Shown one piece after another: positions 36,545 to 47,550 of a stretch of 64,000 bases of DNA (position 1 is its first letter; each line of letters starts with the position of its first letter). The stretch spans positions 1-64,000 of the forward strand of contig NZ_WFLI01000032.1 of NCBI RefSeq assembly GCF_009208555.1, read 5' to 3'. The notes below the pieces were generated by a model. It did not search any database, was not told where the DNA came from, and was given only the letters and a program-made list of their open reading frames with translations. The position numbers and the translations under genes were made by a program. Origin of the DNA: Janthinobacterium violaceinigrum (lineage in GTDB: Bacteria; Pseudomonadota; Gammaproteobacteria; Burkholderiales; Burkholderiaceae_D).

Positions 36545-38622
36545 GCCGGCAATAGTTTTCTCTCCAGCAGCAGTTCTTCGAAGGCGGCGGCGGTCAGGGG
36601 GCGGCTGAACAGGTAGCCCTGCATCTGGTCGCAGCCGTGCTCGCGCAGGAAGGCCAACTGCTGCGCCGTTTCCACGCCTTCCGCAATCACTTTCAGGCGC
36701 AGGCTGTGCGCCAGCGAAATGATGGCGCGCACGATGGCCGCGTCGTCGCCGTGCGCGATGTCGCTGACGAAAGACTTGTCGATTTTCAGTACGTCGATGG
36801 GGAAATGGCGCAGGTAGGCCAGGCTGGAATAGCCGGTGCCGAAGTCGTCGATCGACAGTTGCACGCCCAGCGCCTTGAGGTTGGCCATGATGGATGTGGC
36901 TTGTTCCACGTCATGCATGACCATGCTTTCAGTCAATTCCAATTCCAGATGGGCGGCAGCGAGCCCCGTTGCGGCCAGCGCCTGCGCCACCGCGTGCAGC
37001 AAGTTCTTTTGCTTGAATTGCCGCGCCGACAGGTTGACAGCCAGGCGCAGCGGGCCATGGCCCGCCAGTTGCCAGGCGCGCGCCTGGGCGCATGCCGTGT
37101 GCAGGGCCCAGTCGCCGATGGGGATGATCAAGCCCATTTCCTCGGCCAGGCCGATGAAGCTGGCCGGCGGAATCCGTCCCAGCTGCGGGTGGGTCCAGCG
37201 CAGCAGCGCTTCCATGCCCACCACCGCGCCGCTGGCCAGATCCAGCTGGGGCTGGTACTCGAGGTGGAACTGCCCCCGTTCCAGGGCGTGGCGCAGCTCG
37301 CTTTCCAGTCCCAGCCGCTCCAGGGTGCCCGCATTCATGCTCGCGGCATAGAATTGCCAGTGTCCCCGTCCCTGTTCCTTGGCGCGGTACATGGCGATGT
37401 CGGCATGCTTGATCAAGGTGTCGGCATCCTGGCCATCGTCGGGATACACGGCCACGCCCATGCAGCAGCTGAGGATGAATTCGTACTCGCCCAGCTGCAG
37501 CGGCTGCGCCACGGCGTCGAGGATGCGCTGCAGAGTGACCGCACCCGGTTCGCCGCCGCCATGCTGGGGCAGCAGCAGCACGAATTCGTCGCCGCCCAGG
37601 CGCGCCACCGTGTCGACTTCGCGCGTGGCGTCGCGCAGCCGTTCGGCCACGTTTTTCAGCACGCTGTCACCCGCGTCGTGGCCCAGGGTATCGTTGACGA
37701 ATTTAAAGCGGTCGAGGTCGATGAAGACCACCCACAGGGGCAGGCCGCTGCGCCGCGTCACGGCCATCGCCTGCTCCAGCCGTTCGCGCAGCAGGGCCCG
37801 GTTAGCCAGGCCCGTGAGGATATCGTGCCTGGCCTGGAATTCCATCTCCTGTTCGAAGCGCATGACGGTGCTGATGTCGTATTGCGCCACGACAAAGTGG
37901 CTGACGGGGCCATCGCCATCGTCGCGCACGGGCGCGACGAACAGCTCGCTCCAGTAGCAGCTGCCATCCTTGCGGAAATTGCGCACGATGGCCTTGCCTT
38001 CGCGCTGCTCGCGCAGGGCCGCCGCAATGGCGTGCATGTCTTGCCGGCCTTGCTCCGGTCCCTGCAAGTCTTCCAGGCGCTGGCCGATCACTTCGCCGGC
38101 CGCATAGCCGGTGATGCGCTCGAAGGCGGGATTGACGTACTCGATCAGGTAGCCCGGTGCGTCGGCGCTGCACAGGATGATGGCATTGGCCGACACTTCG
38201 ATGATGCGTTCGCGCAAGCGCAGCGATTTTTCATTGTGCATGCGCGCGGCGATGTCTTCGGACAGGCGCAGATTGGCAAACTGCAGCGCCGCCGTGCGTT
38301 CGCCCGTAATGCGGGCAATCACGCTGTTGCGTGACACCAGCTGATACACATACGCGGCCGCCAGCAGGCTAGACAGGATTCCGCCCAGCAGCACGTACAG
38401 CGAGCCGCGGCGGTTGGCGTCCAGGCCCATGCCGTTGGCGGGCAGCAGGGCGGCGCCCAAGGTGTGCCCGCTGGCGTGGTATTGCAGCAGCAGCCGCGTG
38501 CTTTCCGCTTCGATTTGGCGTGCCGAGGCGTAGCACAGGGCCGTCAGGCACAGCCCGAACGCCAGGGTGAGCAGGGCCGAGGTGGAAACGGAAATGGAGA
38601 TGCGTTTGAAGAATGATTGCAT
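36541..38622 (-). CDS. membrane PAS-GGDEF-EAL protein (cyclic di-GMP turnover)
   Basis: This 693-residue signalling protein has two membrane segments (about 10-30 and 75-95) around a short periplasmic loop, then a PAS/PAC pair (about 135-260), a GGDEF domain with intact '[12 protein letters not shown]', and an EAL domain with intact 'VGMEALLRW' and '[19 protein letters not shown]'. Both active sites look complete, so it could make and break c-di-GMP, or one domain may be regulatory. ATG 38622 is chosen because the first membrane helix begins there; the longer frame adds 68 unlikely residues. It shares its 3' end with the convergent porin gene (4-nt overlap). Confidence 0.92.
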   Translation of the reverse strand: MQSFFKRISISVSTSALLTLAFGLCLTALCYASARQIEAESTRLLLQYHASGHTLGAALLPANGMGLDANRRGSLYVLLGGILSSLLAAAYVYQLVSRNSVIARITGERTAALQFANLRLSEDIAARMHNEKSLRLRERIIEVSANAIILCSADAPGYLIEYVNPAFERITGYAAGEVIGQRLEDLQGPEQGRQDMHAIAAALREQREGKAIVRNFRKDGSCYWSELFVAPVRDDGDGPVSHFVVAQYDISTVMRFEQEMEFQARHDILTGLANRALLRERLEQAMAVTRRSGLPLWVVFIDLDRFKFVNDTLGHDAGDSVLKNVAERLRDATREVDTVARLGGDEFVLLLPQHGGGEPGAVTLQRILDAVAQPLQLGEYEFILSCCMGVAVYPDDGQDADTLIKHADIAMYRAKEQGRGHWQFYAASMNAGTLERLGLESELRHALERGQFHLEYQPQLDLASGAVVGMEALLRWTHPQLGRIPPASFIGLAEEMGLIIPIGDWALHTACAQARAWQLAGHGPLRLAVNLSARQFKQKNLLHAVAQALAATGLAAAHLELELTESMVMHDVEQATSIMANLKALGVQLSIDDFGTGYSSLAYLRHFPIDVLKIDKSFVSDIAHGDDAAIVRAIISLAHSLRLKVIAEGVETAQQLAFLREHGCDQMQGYLFSRPLTAAAFEELLLERKLLPA

Positions 38623-38866
38623 GATGGCGTCCGGTGGCAGCGCCCGCGCCGATCCGTGATCCGTGATCCGGCAGCCCTGGCAGTGATGGACTGTAGGGCG
38701 CGGGGCAAAGCAGCGTCCGTTCGCTACCGAACGGACAGCCATGCCAGCAGGAAATATAGTGGCGGCACTGTGCTGGCGCTGTGTTACGCTGCTGCACATG
38801 GCGGCCCTCGTTCGGACGTCTCCCATCTATCCCCTAGCTGACGACTGGAAACCAGGAATCCTGCCC

Positions 38867-39607
38867 ATGTCGAGTCCGCATGCCCAGCTGCACAACCCGA
38901 ATCAAAACCATTTGCTCGCCGCCATGCTCGACGCCGATTTCGCGCGCCTGGCCCCCCATCTGGAGCAAGTCTCCATGCTGCTCGGCGACGTGATCTACGA
39001 TTCGGGCGACAAGCTGCAGCATGTGTATTTCCCCACCACGGCCATCGTTTCCCTGCACTACCTGCTGGAAAACGGCGGCTCGTCCGAGATCGCCGGCGTG
39101 GGCAATGAAGGCGTGGTGGGCGTGTCGCTGTTTATGGGCGGCAATTCGACTCCCAGCCGTGCCGTCGTGCAGACGGGCGGCGTCGGCTACCGCCTGAAGG
39201 CGCACCTGCTGATGGAGGAATTCGACCGCGCCGGTCCCGTCATGCGTTTGCTGCTGCGCTATACGCAAGCGCTGATCACGCAAATGTCGCAGACGGCCGT
39301 GTGCAACCGCCACCATACGGTGGAGCAGCAGCTGTGCCGCTGGCTGCTGCTGACCATGGACCGTTTGCCGAACCGCGAACTGACCATGACGCAGGAACTG
39401 ATCGCCAATATGCTGGGCGTGCGCCGCGAAGGCGTGACGGAAGCGGCCGGGCGCTTGCAGCAGCGCGGCTTCATCAGCTACCGGCGCGGCCATATCTCCG
39501 TGCTGGACCGCGCGGGCCTCGAAGGCCATGTGTGCGAATGCTATGGCGTGGTCAAAAAGGAATTCGCGCGCCTGCTGTCGGACGTGCGCCAGCGCCAAAC
39601 GTCCTGA
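38867..39607 (+). CDS. Crp/Fnr-family transcriptional regulator
   Basis: The 246-residue protein has a cyclic-nucleotide-like beta-barrel domain (about 20-130; 'VIYDSGDKLQHVYFPTTAIV', 'VGNEGVVGVSLFMGG'), a dimer helix and a C-terminal winged helix ('MTQELIANMLGVRREGVTEA'). It lacks the Fnr N-terminal cysteines, so it is not an oxygen sensor of that type; the effector is unknown. AGGA lies 10 nt before ATG 38867. It is divergent from the GGDEF-EAL gene and followed 45 nt later by the hybrid kinase gene, so it belongs to a signalling cluster. Confidence 0.92.
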   Translation: MSSPHAQLHNPNQNHLLAAMLDADFARLAPHLEQVSMLLGDVIYDSGDKLQHVYFPTTAIVSLHYLLENGGSSEIAGVGNEGVVGVSLFMGGNSTPSRAVVQTGGVGYRLKAHLLMEEFDRAGPVMRLLLRYTQALITQMSQTAVCNRHHTVEQQLCRWLLLTMDRLPNRELTMTQELIANMLGVRREGVTEAAGRLQQRGFISYRRGHISVLDRAGLEGHVCECYGVVKKEFARLLSDVRQRQTS

Positions 39608-39652
39608 ACACTGCACCTTCCCCTATTCCGTCCTTACCGCCCAGGCTAGCTC

Positions 39653-41557
39653 ATGCAATCTGTCGAAAAAAATCCCTCCCGCGCGCCGTCGCGCTGGCCC
39701 ATGGCGCTGGCGTTTTCGTTCAGCGCCATCGTGCTGCTGGCCGTGGGCTTGCTGGCCTGGCGCGCGCCGTTTGAAACGGCGTGCGTCATCGACGCGCTGG
39801 TATTTTTGCTGCTGATGCTGCTGGTGGCGCTGTACCGGCGCACGGTGGCGGCCAGCCTGCCGCGCCAGCTGCTCAAGGCGGGCGCCTTGCAGGATGCGAT
39901 TTTCAACAGCGCCAATTTCTCGTGCATCGCCACCGATGCACAGGGCGTGATCCAGATTTTCAATGTGGGCGCCGAACGCATGCTCGGCTATGAAGCCAGC
40001 GACGTGGTCGACAAGCTGACGCCGGCGGGAATTTCTGACGCGCAAGAAATCATCGCGCGTGCGGCCGCCCTCAGCGCCGAGCTCGACACCGTCATCACGC
40101 CCGGCGTGGAAGCGCTCGTGTTCAAGGCCACGCGCGGCATCGAAGACATCTACGAATTGACCTACATCCGCAAGGATGGCAGCCGCTTCCCCGCCATCGT
40201 CTCCGTGACGGCCTTGCGCGACGCGCAGAACAAGGTCATCGGCTACCTGCTGATCGGCACGGACAACACGGCGCGCAAGCAGGTCGAGGCGGAACAGGCG
40301 CTGCTGGACCAGCGCCTGCAGGAGCAGCAGGCGTACACGCGCTCGCTTGTCGAGACCAACAATGCCGAGCTGAAAAAGGCGCGCCAGGTGGCGGAAAAGG
40401 CCAACCGCGCCAAGTCCGAATTCCTGTCGAGCATGAGCCATGAATTGCGTACGCCGCTCAATGCCGTGCTGGGCTTTGCCCAGCTGATGGCGTCCGACGT
40501 GCCGCCGCCCAGCCCGCCGCAACAGCGCTCGATCGAGCAGATCCTCAAGGGCGGCTGGTATCTCTTGCGTTTGATTAATGAAATCCTCGACCTGGCCATG
40601 ATCGAATCGGGCAAGGTGACCCTGTCGCAGGAAGCGATGTCCCTGCTCGACGTGCTGCAGGATTGCCAGGCGATGATCGCGCCGCAGGCGGAAAAGCGGG
40701 GCATCTCCATGCAGTTTCCCCGCTGCGGCCAGGCCTTCTATGTGCATGCGGACCGCACGCGCGTGAAGCAGGTGATGGTCAACCTGCTGTCGAACGCCAT
40801 CAAGTACAACCAGGGCGGCGGCACCGTCACCGTCGAATGCAGCCGGCACGGCGACAGGGTGCGGGTCAGCGTGCGCGACAGCGGCGCCGGCCTGAATGCC
40901 GAACAGATGAGTCAATTGTTCCAGCCTTTCAACCGCCTGGGACAGGGAAACAGCACGGAAGAGGGCACCGGTATCGGCCTCGTCGTCACCAAGCAGCTGG
41001 TCGAACTGATGGGCGGCGCCATTGGCGTCGACAGCACGGTGGGCGTGGGCACGACCTTCTGGTTCGAGCTGGCCGCCAGCAATGCACCGTCGCTGGTGCT
41101 GGGCGAGGGCAATGCCTTGCCGCAGGTGCAAGAGCCGCAGGAAAGCCAGCGTACCCTGCTGTACGTGGAAGACAATCCCGCCAACCTGGCGCTGGTGGAG
41201 CAATTGATCGCCCGCCGCAGCGACCTGAAACTGCTGACGGCCATCGATGCGCACCTGGGCATCGACCTGGCGCGCACGTATCAACCGGACGTGATCTTGA
41301 TGGATATCAACCTGCCCGGCATCAGCGGCTACGGCGCCCTGCATATCCTGCACGACGATCCGCTGACCCGCCACATTCCCGTGATGGCCCTGTCGGCCAA
41401 CGCCGTGCCGCGCGACATCGAGAAAGGCCTGGAGGCGGGCTTCTTCCGCTATCTGACCAAGCCCATCAAGGTCGTCGAATTCATGGATGCGCTCGACGTG
41501 GCCCTGCACCATGCGGCCGCGCACGGCCTGGCCGACGACAATCATGCAGTACGCTAA
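39653..41557 (+). CDS. hybrid sensor histidine kinase
   Basis: The 634 residues contain two membrane helices (about 17-35 and 43-62), a PAS domain (about 80-205), a HisKA domain with the phospho-acceptor His in 'SMSHELRTPLNAVLGFAQLM', a HATPase domain with N box 'MVNLLSNAIKYNQ' and G boxes 'DSGAGL' and 'GTGIGLVVTKQL', and a C-terminal receiver domain with Asp in 'PDVILMDINLPGISG'. The periplasmic loop is too short for a sensor, so signals probably enter through the membrane or PAS. The next gene encodes a receiver-PAS protein 28 nt downstream. Confidence 0.95.
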   Translation: MQSVEKNPSRAPSRWPMALAFSFSAIVLLAVGLLAWRAPFETACVIDALVFLLLMLLVALYRRTVAASLPRQLLKAGALQDAIFNSANFSCIATDAQGVIQIFNVGAERMLGYEASDVVDKLTPAGISDAQEIIARAAALSAELDTVITPGVEALVFKATRGIEDIYELTYIRKDGSRFPAIVSVTALRDAQNKVIGYLLIGTDNTARKQVEAEQALLDQRLQEQQAYTRSLVETNNAELKKARQVAEKANRAKSEFLSSMSHELRTPLNAVLGFAQLMASDVPPPSPPQQRSIEQILKGGWYLLRLINEILDLAMIESGKVTLSQEAMSLLDVLQDCQAMIAPQAEKRGISMQFPRCGQAFYVHADRTRVKQVMVNLLSNAIKYNQGGGTVTVECSRHGDRVRVSVRDSGAGLNAEQMSQLFQPFNRLGQGNSTEEGTGIGLVVTKQLVELMGGAIGVDSTVGVGTTFWFELAASNAPSLVLGEGNALPQVQEPQESQRTLLYVEDNPANLALVEQLIARRSDLKLLTAIDAHLGIDLARTYQPDVILMDINLPGISGYGALHILHDDPLTRHIPVMALSANAVPRDIEKGLEAGFFRYLTKPIKVVEFMDALDVALHHAAAHGLADDNHAVR

Positions 41558-41585
41558 TTCAGCACTCAATTTTAGGAATACCGCC

Positions 41586-42392
41586 ATGCTTCAAGCCACC
41601 GAGATCCTGAACGCCAGCATCCTCATCGTCGATGACCAGGAGGCCAATGTCATGCTGCTCGAGCAGGTGCTGCGCAATGCCGGCTATACGCGCATCACGT
41701 CCACCATGGACCCGCAAGCCGTGCGCGCCCTGCACCAGGAGCACCGCTACGACCTGATCCTGCTCGACTTGCAGATGCCGGAAATGGATGGCTTCGAGGT
41801 GATGGAAGGCTTGCGCGACATCGAGGCGGGCAGCTACCTGCCAGTGCTGGTGATCACGGCCCAGCCCGGCCACAAGCTGCGCGCGCTGCAGGCGGGCGCC
41901 AAGGATTTCGTCAGCAAGCCCTTCGACCTGGTGGAAGTCAAAACGCGCATCCACAATATGCTGGAAGTGCGATTGCTGTACCGCAAGCTGGCCGAGTACA
42001 ACAAGTCGCTGGAACAGATGGTGGAAGAGCGCACGGCGGAGTTGCGCGAAAGCGAAGCGCGTTTCCAGCGCTTCACGGAACTGTCGTCGGACTGGTACTG
42101 GGAACAGGATGCGCAGGGCAATCTGACGCGCTTTTCCGGCCCCGTGGCCGAGATGCTGGGCATCGGCAGCGAGGAAGAGCCGCAGCGTTGGAACGCCACC
42201 GAACGCGCGCTGCTCGACGCCAAGATTGCCGCGCGCGAACCCTTCCTCGACTTCATCTACAGTCGCGCCAACCTGGACGGCAGCACGCAGTATCTGCAGG
42301 TCAGCGGTGAACCGATGTTCGACAATGGCAGCCGCTTCATCGGCTACCGGGGCATCGGTCTCGACGTCACGGAGCGCTTGCGCGCTGTTTGA
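41586..42392 (+). CDS. response-regulator receiver protein with a C-terminal PAS domain
   Basis: The 268-residue protein has an N-terminal receiver domain (about 8-125; 'ILIVDDQEANVMLLEQVLR', phospho-Asp in 'LILLDLQMPEMDG', 'FVSKPFDLVEV'), a short coiled coil ('YNKSLEQMVEERTAELRESE') and a PAS domain to the C-terminus. There is no DNA-binding or enzymatic output domain, so it may signal by protein contact, or the output may have been lost. AGGA precedes ATG 41586. It lies directly after the hybrid kinase and is its likely partner. Confidence 0.92.
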   Translation: MLQATEILNASILIVDDQEANVMLLEQVLRNAGYTRITSTMDPQAVRALHQEHRYDLILLDLQMPEMDGFEVMEGLRDIEAGSYLPVLVITAQPGHKLRALQAGAKDFVSKPFDLVEVKTRIHNMLEVRLLYRKLAEYNKSLEQMVEERTAELRESEARFQRFTELSSDWYWEQDAQGNLTRFSGPVAEMLGIGSEEEPQRWNATERALLDAKIAAREPFLDFIYSRANLDGSTQYLQVSGEPMFDNGSRFIGYRGIGLDVTERLRAV

Positions 42393-42439
42393 TTTCGCAT
42401 GATTTATACTGGGTGCATCGATATTGACCAGGAAAAATC

Positions 42440-42694
42440 ATGACTGACAAATCTCCCTCCTACTGGTTCCCCGCCAAGACCTATGGCTGGGGCTGGGGCT
42501 TGCCCATCACCTGGCAGGGCTGGCTGGTGTTCCTGGCCGCGCTGGCGCTGTTTGCCTGCGGCGCCTTCCTGTTTCCGCCGCAAACCATGCTGGTGGGCTA
42601 CATCGTCTATGAAGTGGCCATCGTTGCCGTGCTCATTTTCATCTGCCAGCTGAAGGGCGAACCGACCAGCTGGCGCTGGGGCAAGAAGAAATAA
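42440..42694 (+). CDS. small inner-membrane protein
   Basis: The 84-residue protein has two predicted membrane helices (about 26-45 and 50-70) with a Trp-rich N-terminus ('WFPAKTYGWGWGLPITWQGW') and a basic C-terminus ('WRWGKKK'). I do not know its function; similar short membrane proteins are common in this group. AGGAA lies before ATG 42440. It is separated from thiC by the riboswitch region. Confidence 0.78.
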   Translation: MTDKSPSYWFPAKTYGWGWGLPITWQGWLVFLAALALFACGAFLFPPQTMLVGYIVYEVAIVAVLIFICQLKGEPTSWRWGKKK

Positions 42695-42777
42695 ACGCGA
42701 TGGCATCTGTTGCATTGCAGCAGATGCGCAAAGACGACAGCTGCAAGAAATCATCTGGCCACGCGGCGTGAACCGCG

Positions 42778-42783
42778 TATAAT
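42778..42783 (+). promoter_or_regulatory. -10 element upstream of the TPP riboswitch
   Basis: TATAAT lies about 25 nt before the riboswitch. A GCCGC-AAG-GCGGC stem follows right after the expected start site. Confidence 0.5.
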
Positions 42784-42807
42784 TGGCTCGCTGCCGCAAG
42801 GCGGCAA

Positions 42808-42905
42808 ACGCTAGGGGTCCTGCCTTTCGCTGTGGAAACACGGTGCAAGCGCGGGTGAGAAATACCCTCCGAACCTGATCTGGATAATGCCAGCGAAGGG
42901 AAGCT
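42808..42905 (+). ncRNA. TPP (thiamine pyrophosphate) riboswitch
   Basis: The conserved aptamer parts are present in order: 'CTAGGGGTCC' at the 5' end, 'GGGTGAGAAATACCCTCC' with the invariant GAGA, 'GAACCTGATCTGGATAATGC', and 'CAGCGAAGGGAAGC' at the 3' end. Binding of TPP should lower expression of thiC. The expression platform downstream can hide the thiC ribosome site (see next feature). Confidence 0.96.
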
Positions 42906-42949
42906 TTAGGATGACTGCACCCCGCTTTTCCGCGTGCGCAATTCCGAAC

Positions 42950-44911
<1,962 letters not shown>

Positions 44912-44922
44912 AGGAGGGCGTG

Positions 44923-45135
44923 ATGACGGCATTGATCAATATCACGCTCAACGGCGCGCCGCACCAGGTGCCGCCGGGACAGACACTCGACCAGCTGATC
45001 GCCGCGCTGTCGCTGGAAAACCAGGCGCTGGCGCTGGCCGTCAACCGCAACGTGGTGCCGCGCAAGGCGTGGCCGGAGCAGGTTTTGCAGACGCAGGACC
45101 AGGTGGAAATTGTCCGCGCCATCGGCGGCGGTTGA
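44923..45135 (+). CDS. thiS: sulfur carrier protein ThiS
   Basis: ThiS is a ubiquitin-like carrier that brings sulfur to the thiazole synthase. The 70-residue protein ends in 'VRAIGGG', so the di-glycine tail needed for adenylation and thiocarboxylate formation is present, with one extra Gly before it. 'NITLNGAPHQVPPGQTLDQL' is the usual N-terminal pattern. AAGGAGGG lies 5 nt before ATG 44923, 11 nt after the thiC stop. A structured repeat separates it from thiG. Confidence 0.95.
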   Translation: MTALINITLNGAPHQVPPGQTLDQLIAALSLENQALALAVNRNVVPRKAWPEQVLQTQDQVEIVRAIGGG

Positions 45136-45137
45136 AA

Positions 45138-45256
45138 ACGTCCAAGTAAACCTACTGCGCGCCGCGCTTTGCGGCCTGCGATGCTCACCGTGCTTCAGCA
45201 CGGTTGCGCGTCTCGGCCACAAATCATCGCCGCTCGCTACGGTTTTCTTTGGACGT
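45138..45256 (+). repeat. structured intergenic repeat, copy C, inside the thi operon
   Basis: This is the same core as copies A and B, placed 2 nt after the thiS stop and 22 nt before the thiG start. The core hairpin is ACCGTGCT-TC-AGCACGGT. Its outer arms ACGTCCAAGTAAACC (45138-45152) and GGTTTTCTTTGGACGT (45241-45256) pair almost fully, and apart from the inner AAACC are unlike the arms of A and B. In mRNA it should form a long stem between thiS and thiG. Confidence 0.85.
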
Positions 45257-45278
45257 CTAAAAACTTAAGGAAAAGCAC

Positions 45279-46073
45279 ATGAATACCGCAACAAACAACG
45301 ACCTGCTGACCATCGCGGGAAAACAGTATCAATCGCGCCTGCTGGTGGGTAGCGGCAAGTACAAGGATTTGCCGCAGACGCGCGAAGCGACGGACGCGGC
45401 CGAGGCGCAGATCATCACGGTGGCGATCCGCAGGGTGAATATCGGACAGGATCCGAATGCGCCCAGCCTGCTCGATGTCGTGCCGCCGGACCAGTACACG
45501 ATCTTGCCGAACACGGCCGGCTGCTACAACGCGAAAGATGCCGTCTACACCCTGCAACTGGCGCGGGAACTCTTGGGCGGGCGCAATCTGGTGAAGCTGG
45601 AAGTGCTGGGCGATGAAAAGACCCTGTTCCCGCACATGCCGGAAACCTTGGTCGCGGCCGAGGCGCTGGTCAAGGATGGTTTTGACGTGATGGTCTATTG
45701 CAGCGACGACCCCATCCAGGCGAAGATTCTGGAAGACATCGGCTGCGTGGCCGTCATGCCGCTGGCGTCCTTGATCGGTTCGGGCATGGGCATCTTGAAT
45801 CCGTGGAATTTGTCCTTGATCATCGACCAGGCAAAAGTGCCCGTGCTCGTCGATGCGGGCGTGGGCACGGCGTCGGACGCGGCCATCGCGATGGAGCTCG
45901 GTTGCGATGGCGTGCTGATGAATACGGCCATTGCGGGCGCGCGCGATCCCGTGCGCATGGCGCGCGCCATGAAGCTGGCCGTGCGCGCCGGGCGTGAAGC
46001 GTTCCTGGCGGGGCGCATGCCCCGTAAATTCGCCGCTTCGCCGTCGTCGCCGATGGCGGGCCGGCTGGCGTGA
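45279..46073 (+). CDS. thiG: thiazole synthase
   Basis: ThiG joins deoxyxylulose phosphate, dehydroglycine and ThiS-borne sulfur into the thiazole ring. The 264-residue TIM-barrel protein has the Schiff-base Lys in '[16 protein letters not shown]', and 'GIGCGVTASDAA'-like glycine loops are seen as '[20 protein letters not shown]' in the phosphate site. '[20 protein letters not shown]' is typical. AAGGA lies 8 nt before ATG 45279. The stop overlaps the next gene's start (TGATG). Confidence 0.96.
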   Translation: MNTATNNDLLTIAGKQYQSRLLVGSGKYKDLPQTREATDAAEAQIITVAIRRVNIGQDPNAPSLLDVVPPDQYTILPNTAGCYNAKDAVYTLQLARELLGGRNLVKLEVLGDEKTLFPHMPETLVAAEALVKDGFDVMVYCSDDPIQAKILEDIGCVAVMPLASLIGSGMGILNPWNLSLIIDQAKVPVLVDAGVGTASDAAIAMELGCDGVLMNTAIAGARDPVRMARAMKLAVRAGREAFLAGRMPRKFAASPSSPMAGRLA

Positions 46074-46837
46074 TGGCGCGGCGGCGCCCCACCGTGCTCG
46101 TGTTTGCGGGCCTGGATCCCTCGGGCGGCGCCGGCCTGGCCGCCGATATCGTGGCCATAGCGGCGCAGGGCGCGCATGCCTTGCCCGTGATCACGGCCTT
46201 GACGGTGCAGGACAACGACCGCGTGTTTGCTGTCGAGCCTGTGGCGCCGGAATTGCTGCGCAGACAGGCGCAGGCGCTGATCGCCAAGATCGCCATCGAT
46301 GCCGTGAAAATCGGCATCCCCGGCAGTGCCGCGAATGCGGCCGTCATCGCGCAACTGATCGCGCAATTGCGGCTGGCCCGCCCCAGCTTGCCCTTGGTGC
46401 TCGATCCCGTGCTGGCCAGCGGCCATGGCGATGTGCTCAGCCGGGACGATGCCGTGCTGGCGCTGGCGCCCTTGCTGCCGGTCACGACCGTGATCGTGCC
46501 GAACGGGCCGGAAGCGCAAGCCTTGGGCGGCGCAGAAAACCTGCGCGCGCAAGGCTGTGGCCACGTGCTGGTGACGGGCGGCCATGGCGATGGCGGGGAC
46601 GTGATCAACCGCTGGATTGACGGTGCCGGCGGGGAGCGTGCGTGGCGCTGGCCGCGCCTGCCTGGCGAATTTCACGGCAGCGGCTGTACTCTGGCGTCCG
46701 CCATCGCGGCGTGCCTGGCGCTGGACCAGCCGCTGGCGCAAGCGCTGGAGCGGGCGCAACGTTATTGCCATGCGGCCCTGGCCGGCGCGTATGCGATTGC
46801 GCCAGGTCAATTGATGCCGCAACGATTGTATGAATAA
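46073..46837 (+). CDS. thiD: hydroxymethylpyrimidine / phosphomethylpyrimidine kinase
   Basis: ThiD phosphorylates HMP twice to give HMP-PP, the pyrimidine donor for ThiE. The 254-residue ribokinase-like protein shows 'LVFAGLDPSGGAGLAADI' for substrate binding, 'LVLDPVLASGHGDVL' and the anion-hole motif 'GSGCTLASAIAA'. The start ATG 46073 overlaps the thiG TGA; the preceding in-frame GTG is less likely. It precedes thiE by 10 nt. Confidence 0.94.
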   Translation: MARRRPTVLVFAGLDPSGGAGLAADIVAIAAQGAHALPVITALTVQDNDRVFAVEPVAPELLRRQAQALIAKIAIDAVKIGIPGSAANAAVIAQLIAQLRLARPSLPLVLDPVLASGHGDVLSRDDAVLALAPLLPVTTVIVPNGPEAQALGGAENLRAQGCGHVLVTGGHGDGGDVINRWIDGAGGERAWRWPRLPGEFHGSGCTLASAIAACLALDQPLAQALERAQRYCHAALAGAYAIAPGQLMPQRLYE

Positions 46838-46847
46838 GGAAAACATC

Positions 46848-47483
46848 ATGCGTGGACTGTATCTCGTTACCCCGAACTGGGATGACACCGACCGCCTGCT
46901 CGACGTGAGCGAGCAAGCTTTGCAGGAAGGCGTGGCCCTGCTGCAATACCGCCACAAGAGCGCCGAGGCGGACCAGCGGCGCGAGCAGGCGGGCGCCTTG
47001 CTGGCCCTGGCCCGCAAATATGGCGTGCCTTTCATCATCAACGATTTTCTCGAGCTGTGCGAAGAGCTGGACGCGGATGGCGTGCACGTGGGTGGCACGG
47101 ATGCGTCCGTTGCGCAGGTGCGCGCGCGCCTGGGCGCGGACAAGCTCGTGGGCGCCTCGTGCTATGGCGACATGGCCCTGGCCCGGACAGCCGAGGCGGG
47201 CGGCGCCAGCTATGTGGCCTTCGGCGGCTTCTATCCCTCGCTGGTCAAAAAATACCCGGTGACGACGCCCCTCGATATCGTGCTGCAAGCCAAGCGCGAG
47301 ATCCGCTTACCGTGCGTGGTGATTGGCGGCATGACGCCGGCGAACGCGGCGCCGCTGGTCGCGCGCGGCGCCGACATGGTGGCGGCCATCAGCAGCGTAT
47401 TTGGCAACGGACACCAAGCGGATGCTGTGGATATTGCAGTGCAGCAATTCAATCTGCTGTTTGCGCAGGCGGGGGACGCGTGA
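46848..47483 (+). CDS. thiE: thiamine-phosphate synthase
   Basis: ThiE couples HMP-PP with thiazole phosphate to form thiamine phosphate. The 211-residue protein has the TIM-barrel motifs 'QYRHKSAEADQRREQ', 'FIINDFLELCEELDADGVHV' and 'GGMTPANAAPLVARGADMVA'. The pyrophosphate loop 'GASCYGDMALARTAEAGG' is conserved. AAGGA 7 nt before ATG 46848 makes this start better than the in-frame ATG at 46830. It is the last gene of the thi operon. Confidence 0.96.
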   Translation: MRGLYLVTPNWDDTDRLLDVSEQALQEGVALLQYRHKSAEADQRREQAGALLALARKYGVPFIINDFLELCEELDADGVHVGGTDASVAQVRARLGADKLVGASCYGDMALARTAEAGGASYVAFGGFYPSLVKKYPVTTPLDIVLQAKREIRLPCVVIGGMTPANAAPLVARGADMVAAISSVFGNGHQADAVDIAVQQFNLLFAQAGDA

Positions 47484-47510
47484 GGGGGCGGATTTCGCGA
47501 ATAATCGGCA

Positions 47511-47516
47511 TATAAT
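47511..47516 (+). promoter_or_regulatory. -10 element of the receiver-ANTAR gene
   Basis: A TATAAT box lies 35 nt before the start codon and 28 nt after the thiE stop, so this gene can be transcribed independently of the thi operon. Confidence 0.45.
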
Positions 47517-47550
47517 AAGGGCATCATTCATTACCGAGGTCCCTTTACCC

